Source of the DNA: Rubrivivax sp.
Lineage (GTDB): Bacteria > Pseudomonadota > Gammaproteobacteria > Burkholderiales > Burkholderiaceae_C
Direction: 5' to 3'
NCBI GenBank assembly: GCA_019635285.1
Contig: JAHBZS010000028.1
Span: 1-60,312 of the forward strand
Length of the DNA: 60,312 nt
Shown here: positions 51,622 to 60,129 of the stretch, one piece after another
Position numbering within the stretch: position 1 is the first letter of the stretch
Layout of the letters: every line of letters begins with the position of its first letter
Made by a program: the position numbers and the translations under genes
Notes under the pieces: generated by a model
Seen by the model: only the letters and a program-made list of their open reading frames with translations
The model's database searches: none
Told to the model about the DNA's origin: nothing

Positions 51622-51778
51622 GGCGCCGCGCGCGCGGCCCGTGGAGCCTCAAGGGCGGCGGGCCCGCGGCCCGCAGAGCCTCAGGGACGACGGGCCCGCG
51701 GCCCGCAGAGTCTCAGGGACGGCGGGCCCGCGGCCCGCCGGAGCCTCAGGGACGGCGGGCCCGAGGCCCGCCGGAGGC
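51622..51778. repeat. 32-33 base GC-rich tandem repeat, about 4-5 copies
   Basis: Copies that open with GGCGGGCCCGCGGCCCGC or a close variant start at 51657, 51689, 51721 and 51754, giving periods of 32, 32 and 33 bases, with a degenerate copy before them from 51622. Each unit contains a short palindrome (GGGCCCGCGGCCC) and a conserved CTCAGGGAC tail. The array lies between convergent genes, and the stop codon and last codons of the GGDEF gene fall within it. Confidence 0.85.
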
Positions 51779-52585
51779 CGCCGACGGCGGCCGCGCCGGC
51801 GTGGCGCGCGGCTGGATCGGCGCGGCACGCACGCAGTTGTGGCCTGCGTCCTTGGCCGCCTGCAGCGCCACCAGCGCGTCTTGCACCAGCGTGTCCAGCG
51901 TCAGGTGCGCGGCGCCGACCGAGGCCACGCCGATGCTCACCGTGCTGCTGACGCCGCTGTGCTGCCAGCGCAGCGTGTGGCCGGCGATGCGCTCGCGGAT
52001 GCGCTCGGCCACGTCCAGCGCGCCCATCGGGTCGGTGTTGGGCAGGTAGACGATCAGCGCCTCGGCGCCGAAGCGCGCCAGCAGGTCGGGCTGGCGCAGC
52101 GACTGCGTGACCAGCCGCGTCAGGTCGCGCAGCAGCGCGTCGCAGCAGGCGGCGCCGTGGCTGCCCTTCAGCGTCTTGAACTGGTCGGCGTCGATCACCA
52201 GCACCGCGCCGTCTTCGGCATAGCGGCGGCAGCGCGCCCATTCACGCTCGGCCACCTGCATGAAGTGGCGGCGGTTGTGCGCGCCGGTCAGGTCGTCCTT
52301 GGTGGCGTTAACGCTGTGGCGCTGGCGCGCGGCGTCCAGCTGGAACATCAGCCGCAGCAGCCAGGCGGCGATGAACGGCGACAGCAGCAGCGCCATCGCG
52401 CCGGCCACCGCCAGCGCCAGCGGCTTCGGCCCCTGGCCGGTGGCCCACAGCGCCGTCTGCGTCAGGCCGAGCACGCCCAGCACCAGCAGCAGGCTCATGC
52501 CCACCAGCGACGGCAGGAAGCCCAGGCGCAGCGCCAGCGCCGTGCAGCGGCGCATCCAGCGGGGTTCGGCGGCGGGATCGAACAT
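51746..52585 (-). CDS. Membrane GGDEF-domain protein, degenerate active site
   Basis: The 279-residue protein has two membrane helices (about residues 28-50 and 54-78) and a cytoplasmic GGDEF-like domain with DDLTGAHNRRHFMQ and VLVIDADQFKTLKG. The signature itself reads R-F-G-A-E-A-L instead of RxGG(D/E)EF, and the helix motif GHxxGD reads G-A-A-C-C-D, so cyclic-di-GMP synthesis is doubtful; it may only bind nucleotide or partner. The C-terminal residues GGPRARRP are encoded by a copy of the neighbouring tandem repeat. The ATG at 52585 was preferred over a longer frame to 52639. Confidence 0.82.
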   Translation of the reverse strand: MFDPAAEPRWMRRCTALALRLGFLPSLVGMSLLLVLGVLGLTQTALWATGQGPKPLALAVAGAMALLLSPFIAAWLLRLMFQLDAARQRHSVNATKDDLTGAHNRRHFMQVAEREWARCRRYAEDGAVLVIDADQFKTLKGSHGAACCDALLRDLTRLVTQSLRQPDLLARFGAEALIVYLPNTDPMGALDVAERIRERIAGHTLRWQHSGVSSTVSIGVASVGAAHLTLDTLVQDALVALQAAKDAGHNCVRAAPIQPRATPARPPSAASGGPRARRP

Positions 52586-52738
52586 GGGTGAATGATGGCG
52601 CAAGTGGCGGACGCGCGTCGCCCCTAGATTCGACCACAAAGCGGCCCGGCGCCCGGCCCCGGCGGACAGGCGGCGTGATTTTCAGCCGCAACGGCAGCGG
52701 CCCCGTCCGGCCCGGCGCCGCCGCATAGACTCGTGCCC

Positions 52739-54532
52739 ATGTCTGCGCCAACCGTCCGCGCCGCCGCGCGCTCACCCCGCTCGCTGTCGGGGCTGCTGCC
52801 GTTCCTGCGGCCCTACCGAGGGCGCATCGCGCTCGCCCTGCTGTTCCTGGTGCTGGCCGCGCTGAGCACCCTGGCCTTCCCGCTGGCGCTGAAGTCGCTG
52901 ATCGACCACGGCCTGGTCAACAGCGACCCCGGCGAACGCGTGATGGCGCTGCGCCCGTACTTCATGGCGCTGTTCGGCGTGGGCGCGGCGCTGGGCGTGT
53001 TCTCGGCGGGGCGCTTCTACATGGTCAGCTGGCTGGGCGAGCGCATCACCGCCGACCTGCGCAGCGCGGTCTACGCCCACGTCGTGCGGCAGAGCCCGGA
53101 GTTCTTCGAGAGCACGCAGACCGGCGAGGTGCTGAGCCGGCTGACCACCGACACCACGCTGGTGCAGACGGTGGTGGGCTCCAGCCTGAGCATGGGCCTG
53201 CGCAACAGCGTCATGGGGCTCGGCGCATTGATCATGCTGGTGGTCACCAACCCGCGGGTGATGACGCAGGTGCTGGGCATCCTGGTGCTGGTGGTGCTGC
53301 CCAGCCTGTACTTCGGCCGGCGCGTGCGCCGCCTGTCGCGCGACAGCCAGGACCGCGTGGCCGATTCCAGCGCCATCGCCGCCGAGGTGCTGAACGCCAT
53401 CCCGGTGGTGCAGAGCTATCACCAGGAGCAGCGCGAGGCGGCGCGCTTCGCCGTGTCCACCGAATATGCCTTCGAGGTGGCGCGCAAGCGCACGCGGGTG
53501 CGCTCCTTCCTCGTCGCCTTCATCATCACCGCCACCTTCGGCGCGCTGCTGTGGGGCCTGTACCAGGGCACGCAGGCGGTGATGGAAGGCCACATCAGCG
53601 CCGGCCACCTAGGGCAGACGGTGGTGTTCGTGATCATCCTGGTGGGCAGCGTGGCGGTGCTGTCCGAGGTCTACGGCGACCTGCTGCGCGCCGCCGGCGC
53701 CACCGAGCGGCTGATGGAGCTGCTGGCGGCGCATTCGACGGTGGCCGACCCGAGCGCGCCGCGGCCGCTGCCTCCCGTGGCCGGCGGCTCGTCCTGCCGG
53801 CTGCAGCAGGTGCGCTTCCACTACCCGTCGCGGCCGCAGCACGATGCGCTGCGCGACGTCAGCCTGCACATCGCCGCCGGCGAGACGGTGGCGCTGGTCG
53901 GCCCCAGCGGCGCCGGCAAGAGCACCGTGCTGCAGCTGCTGCTGCGCTTCTACGACGTGCAGCACGGCCGCGTCGAGGTCGACGGCGTGCCGGTGCAGGA
54001 CGTGGCGCTGGCCGAGCTGCGCCGGCGCATCGGCATCGTGCCGCAGGACAGCGTGATCTTCTCCACCAGCGCGCTGGAGAACATCCGCTACGGCCGCCCC
54101 GAGGCCAGCGACGACGAGGTCATCGCCGCGGCCAAGGCGGCCTTCGCGCACGAGTTCATCAGCGCGCTGCCCGAGGGCTACCGCAGCCACCTGGGCGAGC
54201 GCGGCGTGCGCCTGTCCGGCGGGCAGCGCCAGCGCATCAGCATCGCCCGCGCGATGCTCAAGAACCCGCCGCTGCTGCTGCTGGACGAAGCCACCAGCGC
54301 GCTCGACGCGGAGAGCGAGCGCATGGTGCAGGCCGCGCTGGAGGCCGCGATGCGCGGCCGCACCACCCTGGTCATCGCCCACCGGCTGGCCACCGTGCTG
54401 CGCGCCGACCGCATCGTCGTCATGGAGGCCGGGCAGATCGTCGACACCGGCACGCACGCCGAACTGGTGGCGCGCGGCGGGCTGTACGCGCGGCTGGCGG
54501 CGATGCAGTTCGAGCTGCAGCCGGCCGGATAA
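52739..54532 (+). CDS. ABC exporter with fused permease and ATPase (MsbA-like)
   Basis: The 597-residue half-transporter has six membrane helices in its first 320 residues and a nucleotide-binding domain with [23 protein letters not shown] and [12 protein letters not shown], the hallmarks of ABCB-type exporters. Two copies would form the working pump for a lipid or drug. The ATG at 52739 is one of two close starts (GTG at 52733). The thyA start overlaps its stop region (TAATG), so translation may be coupled to it. Confidence 0.92.
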   Translation: MSAPTVRAAARSPRSLSGLLPFLRPYRGRIALALLFLVLAALSTLAFPLALKSLIDHGLVNSDPGERVMALRPYFMALFGVGAALGVFSAGRFYMVSWLGERITADLRSAVYAHVVRQSPEFFESTQTGEVLSRLTTDTTLVQTVVGSSLSMGLRNSVMGLGALIMLVVTNPRVMTQVLGILVLVVLPSLYFGRRVRRLSRDSQDRVADSSAIAAEVLNAIPVVQSYHQEQREAARFAVSTEYAFEVARKRTRVRSFLVAFIITATFGALLWGLYQGTQAVMEGHISAGHLGQTVVFVIILVGSVAVLSEVYGDLLRAAGATERLMELLAAHSTVADPSAPRPLPPVAGGSSCRLQQVRFHYPSRPQHDALRDVSLHIAAGETVALVGPSGAGKSTVLQLLLRFYDVQHGRVEVDGVPVQDVALAELRRRIGIVPQDSVIFSTSALENIRYGRPEASDDEVIAAAKAAFAHEFISALPEGYRSHLGERGVRLSGGQRQRISIARAMLKNPPLLLLDEATSALDAESERMVQAALEAAMRGRTTLVIAHRLATVLRADRIVVMEAGQIVDTGTHAELVARGGLYARLAAMQFELQPAG

Positions 54533-54540
54533 TGCGCGCC

Positions 54541-55371
54541 ATGAGCCGCCCCGTCCGCCACCAGTACGAAGACTTCATGCGCCATGTGTTCGAGCATGGC
54601 GTGGCCAAGAGCGACCGCACCGGCACCGGCACGCGCAGCGTCTTCGGCCACCAGATGCGCTTCGACCTGAACGAAGGCTTCCCGCTGGTGACGACGAAGA
54701 AGGTGCACCTGAAGAGCATCATCCTGGAGCTGCTGTGGTTCCTGCGCGGCGACGGCAACGCGCGCTGGCTGCAGGAGCGCGGCGTGACGATCTGGGACGA
54801 ATGGGCCGCACCCGACGGCGACCTGGGGCCGGTGTACGGTGTGCAGTGGCGCAGCTGGCCCACGCCCGACGGCGGCCACATCGACCAGATCGCCGAAGTC
54901 GTCAAGCAGCTGAAGACCAACCCCGACAGCCGGCGCATCATCGTCAGCGCCTGGAACGTGGCCGAGCTGTCGAAGATGGCGCTGCTGCCCTGCCATGCCT
55001 TCTTCCAGTTCTACGTGGCGCCCGGTGAGTCGCCTGCGGCTCCGGGTCGGCTGAGCTGCCAGCTGTACCAGCGCAGCGCCGACATCTTCCTGGGCGTGCC
55101 CTTCAACATCGCCAGCTACGCGCTGCTGACGCACATGCTGGCGCAGCAGTGCGACCTGCAGGTGGGCGACTTCGTGTGGACCGGCGGCGACTGCCACATC
55201 TACGACAACCACGTCGAGCAGGTGCGCACGCAGCTGGCGCGCACGCCCTACCCGTACCCCACCCTGCACATCAAGCGCCGGCCGGCGTCGATCTTCGATT
55301 ACGCCTACGAGGACTTCGAGGTCGTCGACTACCAGCACCACGCGCCGATCAAGGCGCCGGTCGCCGTCTGA
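54541..55371 (+). CDS. thyA: Thymidylate synthase
   Basis: The 276-residue enzyme has the catalytic Cys in [43 protein letters not shown] and the folate-site stretch [10 protein letters not shown]. It methylates dUMP to dTMP with methylenetetrahydrofolate. Compared with E. coli ThyA there are about seven extra residues just after FQFYVA (reading [10 protein letters not shown] where E. coli has three residues). An ATG at 54532 in frame would add three residues and couple it to the exporter stop. folA overlaps its stop, a classical dTMP-cycle pair. Confidence 0.95.
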   Translation: MSRPVRHQYEDFMRHVFEHGVAKSDRTGTGTRSVFGHQMRFDLNEGFPLVTTKKVHLKSIILELLWFLRGDGNARWLQERGVTIWDEWAAPDGDLGPVYGVQWRSWPTPDGGHIDQIAEVVKQLKTNPDSRRIIVSAWNVAELSKMALLPCHAFFQFYVAPGESPAAPGRLSCQLYQRSADIFLGVPFNIASYALLTHMLAQQCDLQVGDFVWTGGDCHIYDNHVEQVRTQLARTPYPYPTLHIKRRPASIFDYAYEDFEVVDYQHHAPIKAPVAV

Positions 55372-55868
55372 TGGAACTGGTGCTGCTGGCCGCGGTGGCG
55401 CGCAACGGCGCCATCGGCGTGGGCAACGACCTGGTGTGGCGCCATCCCGAAGACATGCGCTTCCTGCGCGACACGACGATGGGGCTTCCGGTGATCATGG
55501 GCCGGCGCACCTGGCAGTCGCTGCCCGAGCGCGTGCGCCCGCTGCCCGGCCGGCGCAACATCGTGGTCAGCCGCGATGCGGCTTTCGCGGCACCGGGCGC
55601 CGAGGTCGCGCCGTCGATCGACGCGGCGCTGGCCCTGGTGCAGGACGCGCCGCGCGCCTTCGTGCTGGGCGGCGCGCAGCTGTATGCACTGGCGCTGCCG
55701 CATGCCGACCGCCTGGTGCTGACCGAGCTCGACCGCGACTTCGACGGCGACACCCATTTCCCGGCCTGGCGCCGCGAGGACTTCGTCGAAGCCTCGCGCA
55801 CGCACCACGACTCGGGCCAGGGCTTCGGCTACCAGCGCGCCGACTATCACCGCAAGCGCAGCGGCTGA
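55371..55868 (+). CDS. folA: Dihydrofolate reductase
   Basis: The 165-residue protein has the DHFR pattern: AAVARNGAIGVGNDLVWRHPED with the acidic active-site residue, GRRTWQSLP, NIVVSRD and FVLGGAQLYALALP. It regenerates tetrahydrofolate from the dihydrofolate made by the upstream ThyA. The start overlaps the thyA stop as TGATG. Glu occupies the usual Asp27-equivalent site in the HPEDM segment, as in many Gram-positive and some proteobacterial DHFRs. Confidence 0.95.
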   Translation: MELVLLAAVARNGAIGVGNDLVWRHPEDMRFLRDTTMGLPVIMGRRTWQSLPERVRPLPGRRNIVVSRDAAFAAPGAEVAPSIDAALALVQDAPRAFVLGGAQLYALALPHADRLVLTELDRDFDGDTHFPAWRREDFVEASRTHHDSGQGFGYQRADYHRKRSG

Positions 55869-55880
55869 CGGGGACACGCG

Positions 55881-56411
55881 ATGCAGCGCCGATGGCCATG
55901 GACCCTGCGCACGCTGGCCGGCCTGGCGGTGCTGGGGGTGCTGGCGGCCGCGGCCTGCGGCACCTATCGCCCGCAGGACATCCGGCCGGGCATGAGCGAG
56001 GCCGAGGCCGCCGCGCTGCTGGGCCGGCCCACCGGCCGCTACCCGGGGCCGAACGGCCAGACGCGCGTCGAGTTCGCGACCGGCCCCTACGGGCGGGTGA
56101 CGTGGATGCTCGACCTGGACGCGTCGGGCCAGGTCATCGGCGCGCCGCACCAGGTGCTGAACGAGGCCTCCTTCAGCTGGATCCAGCAGAACGCGCGCGA
56201 CCATGACGCGAAATGGCTGCTCTACCACCTGGGCCGTCCGGGCGAGGTGATGCGCCTGGGCTGGATCGGCGGCCAGGTGTGGTCGTGGCGCTACCCCACC
56301 TTCGACTGCCTGTGGTTCCAGGTGACGGTCAACGACGACGGCAGCCTGCGCGACGCCGGCGGCTACGGCATCGACCCGCGCTGCGACGCGCCGAGCGACA
56401 GGCGTCGCTGA
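55881..56411 (+). CDS. Putative lipoprotein, BamE/SmpA-like
   Basis: The 176-residue protein has a lipoprotein signal (LAGLAVLGVLAAAACG, with Cys as the candidate lipidated residue) and a small domain in which IRPGMSEAEAAALLGRPTG matches the helix-turn of the BamE/SmpA and related DUF families, where GMS-x-x-ALLG is typical. The second half repeats the topic with LYHLGRPGEVMRLGW. It is probably anchored in the outer membrane facing the periplasm. It lies 12 bases after folA. Role in outer-membrane assembly is only suggested by fold. Confidence 0.75.
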   Translation: MQRRWPWTLRTLAGLAVLGVLAAAACGTYRPQDIRPGMSEAEAAALLGRPTGRYPGPNGQTRVEFATGPYGRVTWMLDLDASGQVIGAPHQVLNEASFSWIQQNARDHDAKWLLYHLGRPGEVMRLGWIGGQVWSWRYPTFDCLWFQVTVNDDGSLRDAGGYGIDPRCDAPSDRRR

Positions 56412-56526
56412 GCGTGCACCCTACCCTACCGCCTCATGCGGTCTCGCAAAAAAAATGCGCAAGCAGCTGTCCGTTTGCGGCGCATTGCGGTCGCTCGTTG
56501 ACTTCGTGCGTGCCAACCGTCGCGCG

Positions 56527-57032
56527 AGGCCGCGGGCGGATCGCCGTCAGGGCTTCGATGCGACGCCCCGCCCCGTGGGCGGGGTCCCCTGCGATGCTCG
56601 CGCCCATGGCCTCGTCGCCAACTCACTGCGCGAACTGCGTTCGCTCCGTTCAAACAGTCGCGACGAAGTCAGAGGTTGTGGCGCGCTGCGCGCGCTGGCC
56701 ATGGGCGCTGCGCTTCTCGGCGTCGCATAGGCGCCCTGCCGGCGATCCGCCCGCGGCCTGGGCCAGCACACGTGGTGTTCGCCGCGAACACCACAGGGGC
56801 CACGACCTCGCGTCAGGCGGCACCTGGCAGGGGCGATTTCTGCGGCGACGAGGAGCGCAGCGCCGGGGTCGGCGCGCGCAGCGCGCTTCGTGATCTGACT
56901 CGCCGATACTGTTTGAACGTAGCGCCTGCCAAGGCGCGAAGTGAGTTATCGGCGCGACCCCGGGGCGAGCACCACAGTGCAGTCGGTCCGAAGGGCCGAC
57001 CGCCGCAGCATGAGCCCCTGGCAGGTGCCGCC
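56527..57032. repeat. Cluster of nested inverted repeats (MITE/BIME-like)
   Basis: The 718-base gap between 56412 and 57129 has no gene I can support. It holds several inverted pairs: 56527-56553 with 56733-56759 (27 bases, one mismatch); GCGCCCATGGCC at 56600-56611 with its complement at 56697-56708; two imperfect 76-base inverted copies, 56620-56695 and 56872-56947, sharing CGTTCAAACAGT and a perfect 15-base GCGCGCTGCGCGCGC; a perfect 9-base hairpin at 56772-56794; and 56816-56833 with 57015-57032 (17 of 18). The arrangement suggests repeated insertions of a palindromic element family. Confidence 0.8.
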
Positions 57033-57129
57033 TGGCGCGATGCGCTGAAACCCCGCAAGAACGGCTGTGGGCTTCGACCGCTATGCGCCGGCAGCCGTTC
57101 ATTCATATGCACTTGATCGCGAATCCGCA

Positions 57130-58269
57130 TCAGCGATGCCGGCGGCGCGCCTGCACGGCCTCGGCCAGCCGGTGCAGCAGCGGCCGCGTCTGCGACCAGC
57201 CCAGGCAGGCATCGGTGATCGACACGCCGGGCGCCAGGTCGGCCCGGCTCTGGCCGGGCAGCAGGTCCTGCCGGCCTTCCTGCAGGTGGCTCTCGATCAT
57301 CACGCCGCAGATGCCGCGTCCGCCATCGGCCAGCTGCCGCGCCACGTCGTGGCCCACGTCGATCTGCCGCAGATACTGCTTGCTCGAATTGGCGTGCGAG
57401 AAATCGATCATCACCTGCTCTCTCAGGCCTGCGCCGCGCAGCGTGGCGCAGGCCGCCGCCACCGACGCGGCGTCGAAGTTGGGCTGGTGGCCGCCGCGCA
57501 GGATGACGTGGCAGTCGGCATTGCCGCGCGTTTCGAAGATGGCCGCCTGGCCCATCTTGGTCATGCCCATGAAGGCATGGCTGGCGGTGGCCGCCAGCAC
57601 CGCGTCGGCCGCCACCTTGACGCTGCCGTCGGTGCCGTTCTTGAAGCCCACCGGGCAGCTCAGCCCCGAGGCCAGCTGGCGGTGGCTCTGGCTTTCGGTG
57701 GTGCGCGCGCCGATCGCGCCCCAGGCGATCAGGTCGGAGATGTACTGCGGCGACAGCAGGTCCAGGAACTCGGTGCCCGCCGGCACGCCCAGCGCGTTGA
57801 TGTCCAGCAGCAGCTGCCGCGCCAGCCGCAGGCCCTCGTTCATGTGGAAGCTGCCGTCCAGCCGCGGATCGTTGATGTAGCCCTTCCAGCCGACCGTGGT
57901 GCGCGGCTTCTCGAAGTACACGCGCATCACCAGCAGCAGGTCCGGCGCCAGCGCCTCGGCTTCGGCGCGCAGCAGCCGCGCGTACTGCAGCGCCTGGTCG
58001 TGGTCGTGGATCGAACACGGGCCGACGATGACCAGCAGGCGGTCGTCCTGGCCGCGCAGCAGCGCGCCGATCTCGCGCCGCGTGCGCTCCACCAGTTGCA
58101 AGGCCGGCTCGGGGATCGGCTGCTCGTCCAGCAGCAGCGCCGGCGAAATGAGCGGGCGCACCGCGCCGATGCGCGTGTCGTCGGTGCGCGTGCTGTCCAC
58201 CGTGGCGTCGTGCGCGCCGACCTCGTGGTCGTGGCGGTGGTCGTCGAGCGTCTGCCTCCCCGTAGCCAT
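57130..58269 (-). CDS. 3-deoxy-7-phosphoheptulonate synthase (class I)
   Basis: The 379-residue enzyme has the class I DAHP synthase motifs VGPCSIHD near residue 90, RVYFEKPRTTVGWKG, GARTTESQSHRQLASG and DFSHANS. It joins phosphoenolpyruvate and erythrose 4-phosphate in the first step of the shikimate pathway. The isoform (aroF, aroG or aroH, differing in feedback by Tyr, Phe or Trp) cannot be told safely. The ATG at 58269 has AAGGA eight bases upstream; an in-frame ATG at 58284 is the alternative. The first 35 residues form a His/Asp-rich extension (HRHDHEVGAHD) not seen in E. coli AroG. Confidence 0.93.
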   Translation of the reverse strand: MATGRQTLDDHRHDHEVGAHDATVDSTRTDDTRIGAVRPLISPALLLDEQPIPEPALQLVERTRREIGALLRGQDDRLLVIVGPCSIHDHDQALQYARLLRAEAEALAPDLLLVMRVYFEKPRTTVGWKGYINDPRLDGSFHMNEGLRLARQLLLDINALGVPAGTEFLDLLSPQYISDLIAWGAIGARTTESQSHRQLASGLSCPVGFKNGTDGSVKVAADAVLAATASHAFMGMTKMGQAAIFETRGNADCHVILRGGHQPNFDAASVAAACATLRGAGLREQVMIDFSHANSSKQYLRQIDVGHDVARQLADGGRGICGVMIESHLQEGRQDLLPGQSRADLAPGVSITDACLGWSQTRPLLHRLAEAVQARRRHR

Positions 58270-58334
58270 GTGCGATTCCTTCATCGACAACCGTGCGCCG
58301 TGCCGGCGCTTGATTCGAGTATGCCCCTGCGCGC

Positions 58335-58808
58335 TCAGTCCACGGCCAAGGCCTGGGCCGGCGCCTGCGGCCTGCGGCGCCGCGACTGCCAGCGCTGCAG
58401 CCCGGCGCCGGCCAGCATCGCCGGCACGAACCACAGCGCCTCGGCATTGCCGAAGCCGATGGAGGCCAGCGCCGGCCCGGGGCAGTAACCGGCCAGGCCC
58501 CAACCGCAGCCGAACAGCAGCGAGCCCAGCACCACCGGTGCGTCGACGCGCCGCAGCGCGCCCACGTGGAAGCGCTCGTCCAGCCGCGGGGCCCGCCGCT
58601 GCACGAAGTGGAAGGCCAGGCCCGACACCCCCACGGCGCCGCCGAGCACGAACATCAGGCTGGCATCCCAGGCGCCGGCCACGTCGAGGAAGCCCAGCAC
58701 CTTCAGCGGGTCGACCATCTGCGACAGCGCCAGGCCGATGCCGAAGACCGACCCGGCGAGCAGGGCGCTCAGGGCCCGGGCTGTGGCGCGCGACGCGGTG
58801 GCGGCCAT
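58335..58808 (-). CDS. YeeE/YedE family protein, half 2
   Basis: The 157-residue membrane protein has about four helices and the motif GCGWGLAGYCPGPAL with two cysteines, typical of the C-terminal half of YeeE/YedE sulfur-compound transporters (TsuA family, thiosulfate uptake). Here the transporter is split in two genes; the partner starts two bases upstream. Cysteines in the pore relay thiosulfate in the structurally known member. The two halves should together form one channel. Confidence 0.88.
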   Translation of the reverse strand: MAATASRATARALSALLAGSVFGIGLALSQMVDPLKVLGFLDVAGAWDASLMFVLGGAVGVSGLAFHFVQRRAPRLDERFHVGALRRVDAPVVLGSLLFGCGWGLAGYCPGPALASIGFGNAEALWFVPAMLAGAGLQRWQSRRRRPQAPAQALAVD

Positions 58809-58810
58809 GC

Positions 58811-59248
58811 TCAGCCCAGCCCCAGCAGGTGGCGCACGACAAAGGTCGAGGCGATACCGGCCACCAGGAAGCACAGCGTGGCCACCAAGGAGCGCCACGA
58901 CCGCCGCGCCAGCCCGCACACGCCATGGCCGCTGGTGCAGCCGCCCGCCAGCGAGGTGCCGTAGCCCACCAGCAGCCCGGCCAGCAGCAGCGCGCCCGGC
59001 GGGAAGCCGCTGCGCCGCGGCGGGGTTTGCCCGGTCAAGCCGAACCAGGCCGCGCAGCCGAGCGCCAGCCCGACGACGAAGAGCACGCGCCACAGGCGGT
59101 CGCCGCGTGGGCCGAACCACAGGCCACCGACGATGCCGCTGACGCCGGCGATGCGGCCGTTGAGCCACAGCAGCAGCACGGCCGCCAGGCCGATCAGCAC
59201 ACCGCCCGCCAAGGCCGCCAAGGCCGTCCAGGGAGTGAAGTGGTGCAT
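58811..59248 (-). CDS. YeeE/YedE family protein, half 1
   Basis: The 145-residue protein has three to four membrane helices and the motif GGCTSGHGVCG near residue 102, the N-terminal half signature of YeeE/YedE transporters. It is followed after two bases by the second half. The pair resembles the two-gene DUF395 units next to sulfide-detoxifying genes in other bacteria, but no sulfurtransferase or sulfide regulator is present here. Confidence 0.88.
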   Translation of the reverse strand: MHHFTPWTALAALAGGVLIGLAAVLLLWLNGRIAGVSGIVGGLWFGPRGDRLWRVLFVVGLALGCAAWFGLTGQTPPRRSGFPPGALLLAGLLVGYGTSLAGGCTSGHGVCGLARRSWRSLVATLCFLVAGIASTFVVRHLLGLG

Positions 59249-59264
59249 GTCCGCCCCCTGCGCG

Positions 59265-60038
59265 CTACGCGTCGAGTTCGATCCACACCGGCGCGTGGTC
59301 GCTGGACTTCTCCCAGCCACGCACCTCGACATCGACCCCGGCGCCGCGCAGCCGCGCCGCGGCCGGCGGGCTGAGCAGGAAGTGGTCGATGCGCAGCCCG
59401 GCATTGCGCCGGAAGGCGTCGCGGAAGTAGTCCCAGTAGGTGTAGATCGTCTGCTCCGGATGCAGCTGGCGCAGCGCATCCGTCCAGCCCTGCGCCAGCA
59501 GGCGCGCGAAGGCGTCGCGCGTCTCCTGGCGGAACAGGGCGTCGTCGACCCAGCGCTCGGGCTTGTAGACGTCGCGTCCGGTCGGGATGACGTTGTAGTC
59601 ACCCGCCAGCACCACCGGCTGGCCGCTGGCCATGAGCTCGGCGGTGCGCCGGTTGAAGCGCTCGAACCAGCTCAGCTTGTAGTCGAACTTCGGCCCCGGC
59701 GCGGGGTTGCCGTTGGGCAGGTACAGGCAGACCACCGTCAGCCCGTCGATCTGCGCCTCCAGGTAGCGGCTTTGCACGTCGTCCGGGTCGCCCGGCAGCC
59801 CGCGCTGGGTCTCGACCGGCAAGCCCGAGCGGGCGAGGATGGCCACGCCGTTCCAGCTCTTCTGCCCGAGCCAGAGGGCTTCGTAGCCCAGCGCGCGCAG
59901 TTCGTCCTGGGGGAAGCGCTCCTGCGGCGACTTCAGCTCCTGCAGGCAGGCGACATCCGGCCGCGTCTGCTCCAGCCAGCGCAGCAGCACCGGCTGGCGG
60001 GCGTTCAGGCCGTTGATGTTGTAGGTGGCGATGCGCAT
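59265..60038 (-). CDS. xthA: Exodeoxyribonuclease III
   Basis: The 257-residue protein opens MRIATYNINGLNARQP and contains LQELKSP with the metal-binding Glu, LAGDYNVIP with Asp and Asn, RIDHFLLSP and a C-terminal SSDHAPVWIEL, the full endonuclease/exonuclease/phosphatase set of ExoIII/XthA. It cuts at abasic sites and degrades 3' ends in base excision repair. It ends 16 bases before the YeeE gene. The 91 bases up to the next stop hold nothing clear. Confidence 0.95.
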   Translation of the reverse strand: MRIATYNINGLNARQPVLLRWLEQTRPDVACLQELKSPQERFPQDELRALGYEALWLGQKSWNGVAILARSGLPVETQRGLPGDPDDVQSRYLEAQIDGLTVVCLYLPNGNPAPGPKFDYKLSWFERFNRRTAELMASGQPVVLAGDYNVIPTGRDVYKPERWVDDALFRQETRDAFARLLAQGWTDALRQLHPEQTIYTYWDYFRDAFRRNAGLRIDHFLLSPPAAARLRGAGVDVEVRGWEKSSDHAPVWIELDA

Positions 60039-60129
60039 GGGCGGCGATGGGTCGGACCTGGCAAGCGCCGATGTTAGACGCGCCCGTGCAGCCCGCGCCG
60101 GCCCGACCCTGTGGCCGGCTCGCCCGGCG

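Noticed and set aside
51622-51778. Possible CRISPR array
   Set aside because: The 32-33 base units are directly adjacent with no unique spacers, and no cas gene is near.
56676-57116. 146-codon plus-strand frame in the 56.4-57.1 kb gap
   Set aside because: It is entirely made of the inverted repeats, with no conserved protein-like blocks and no ribosome-binding site.
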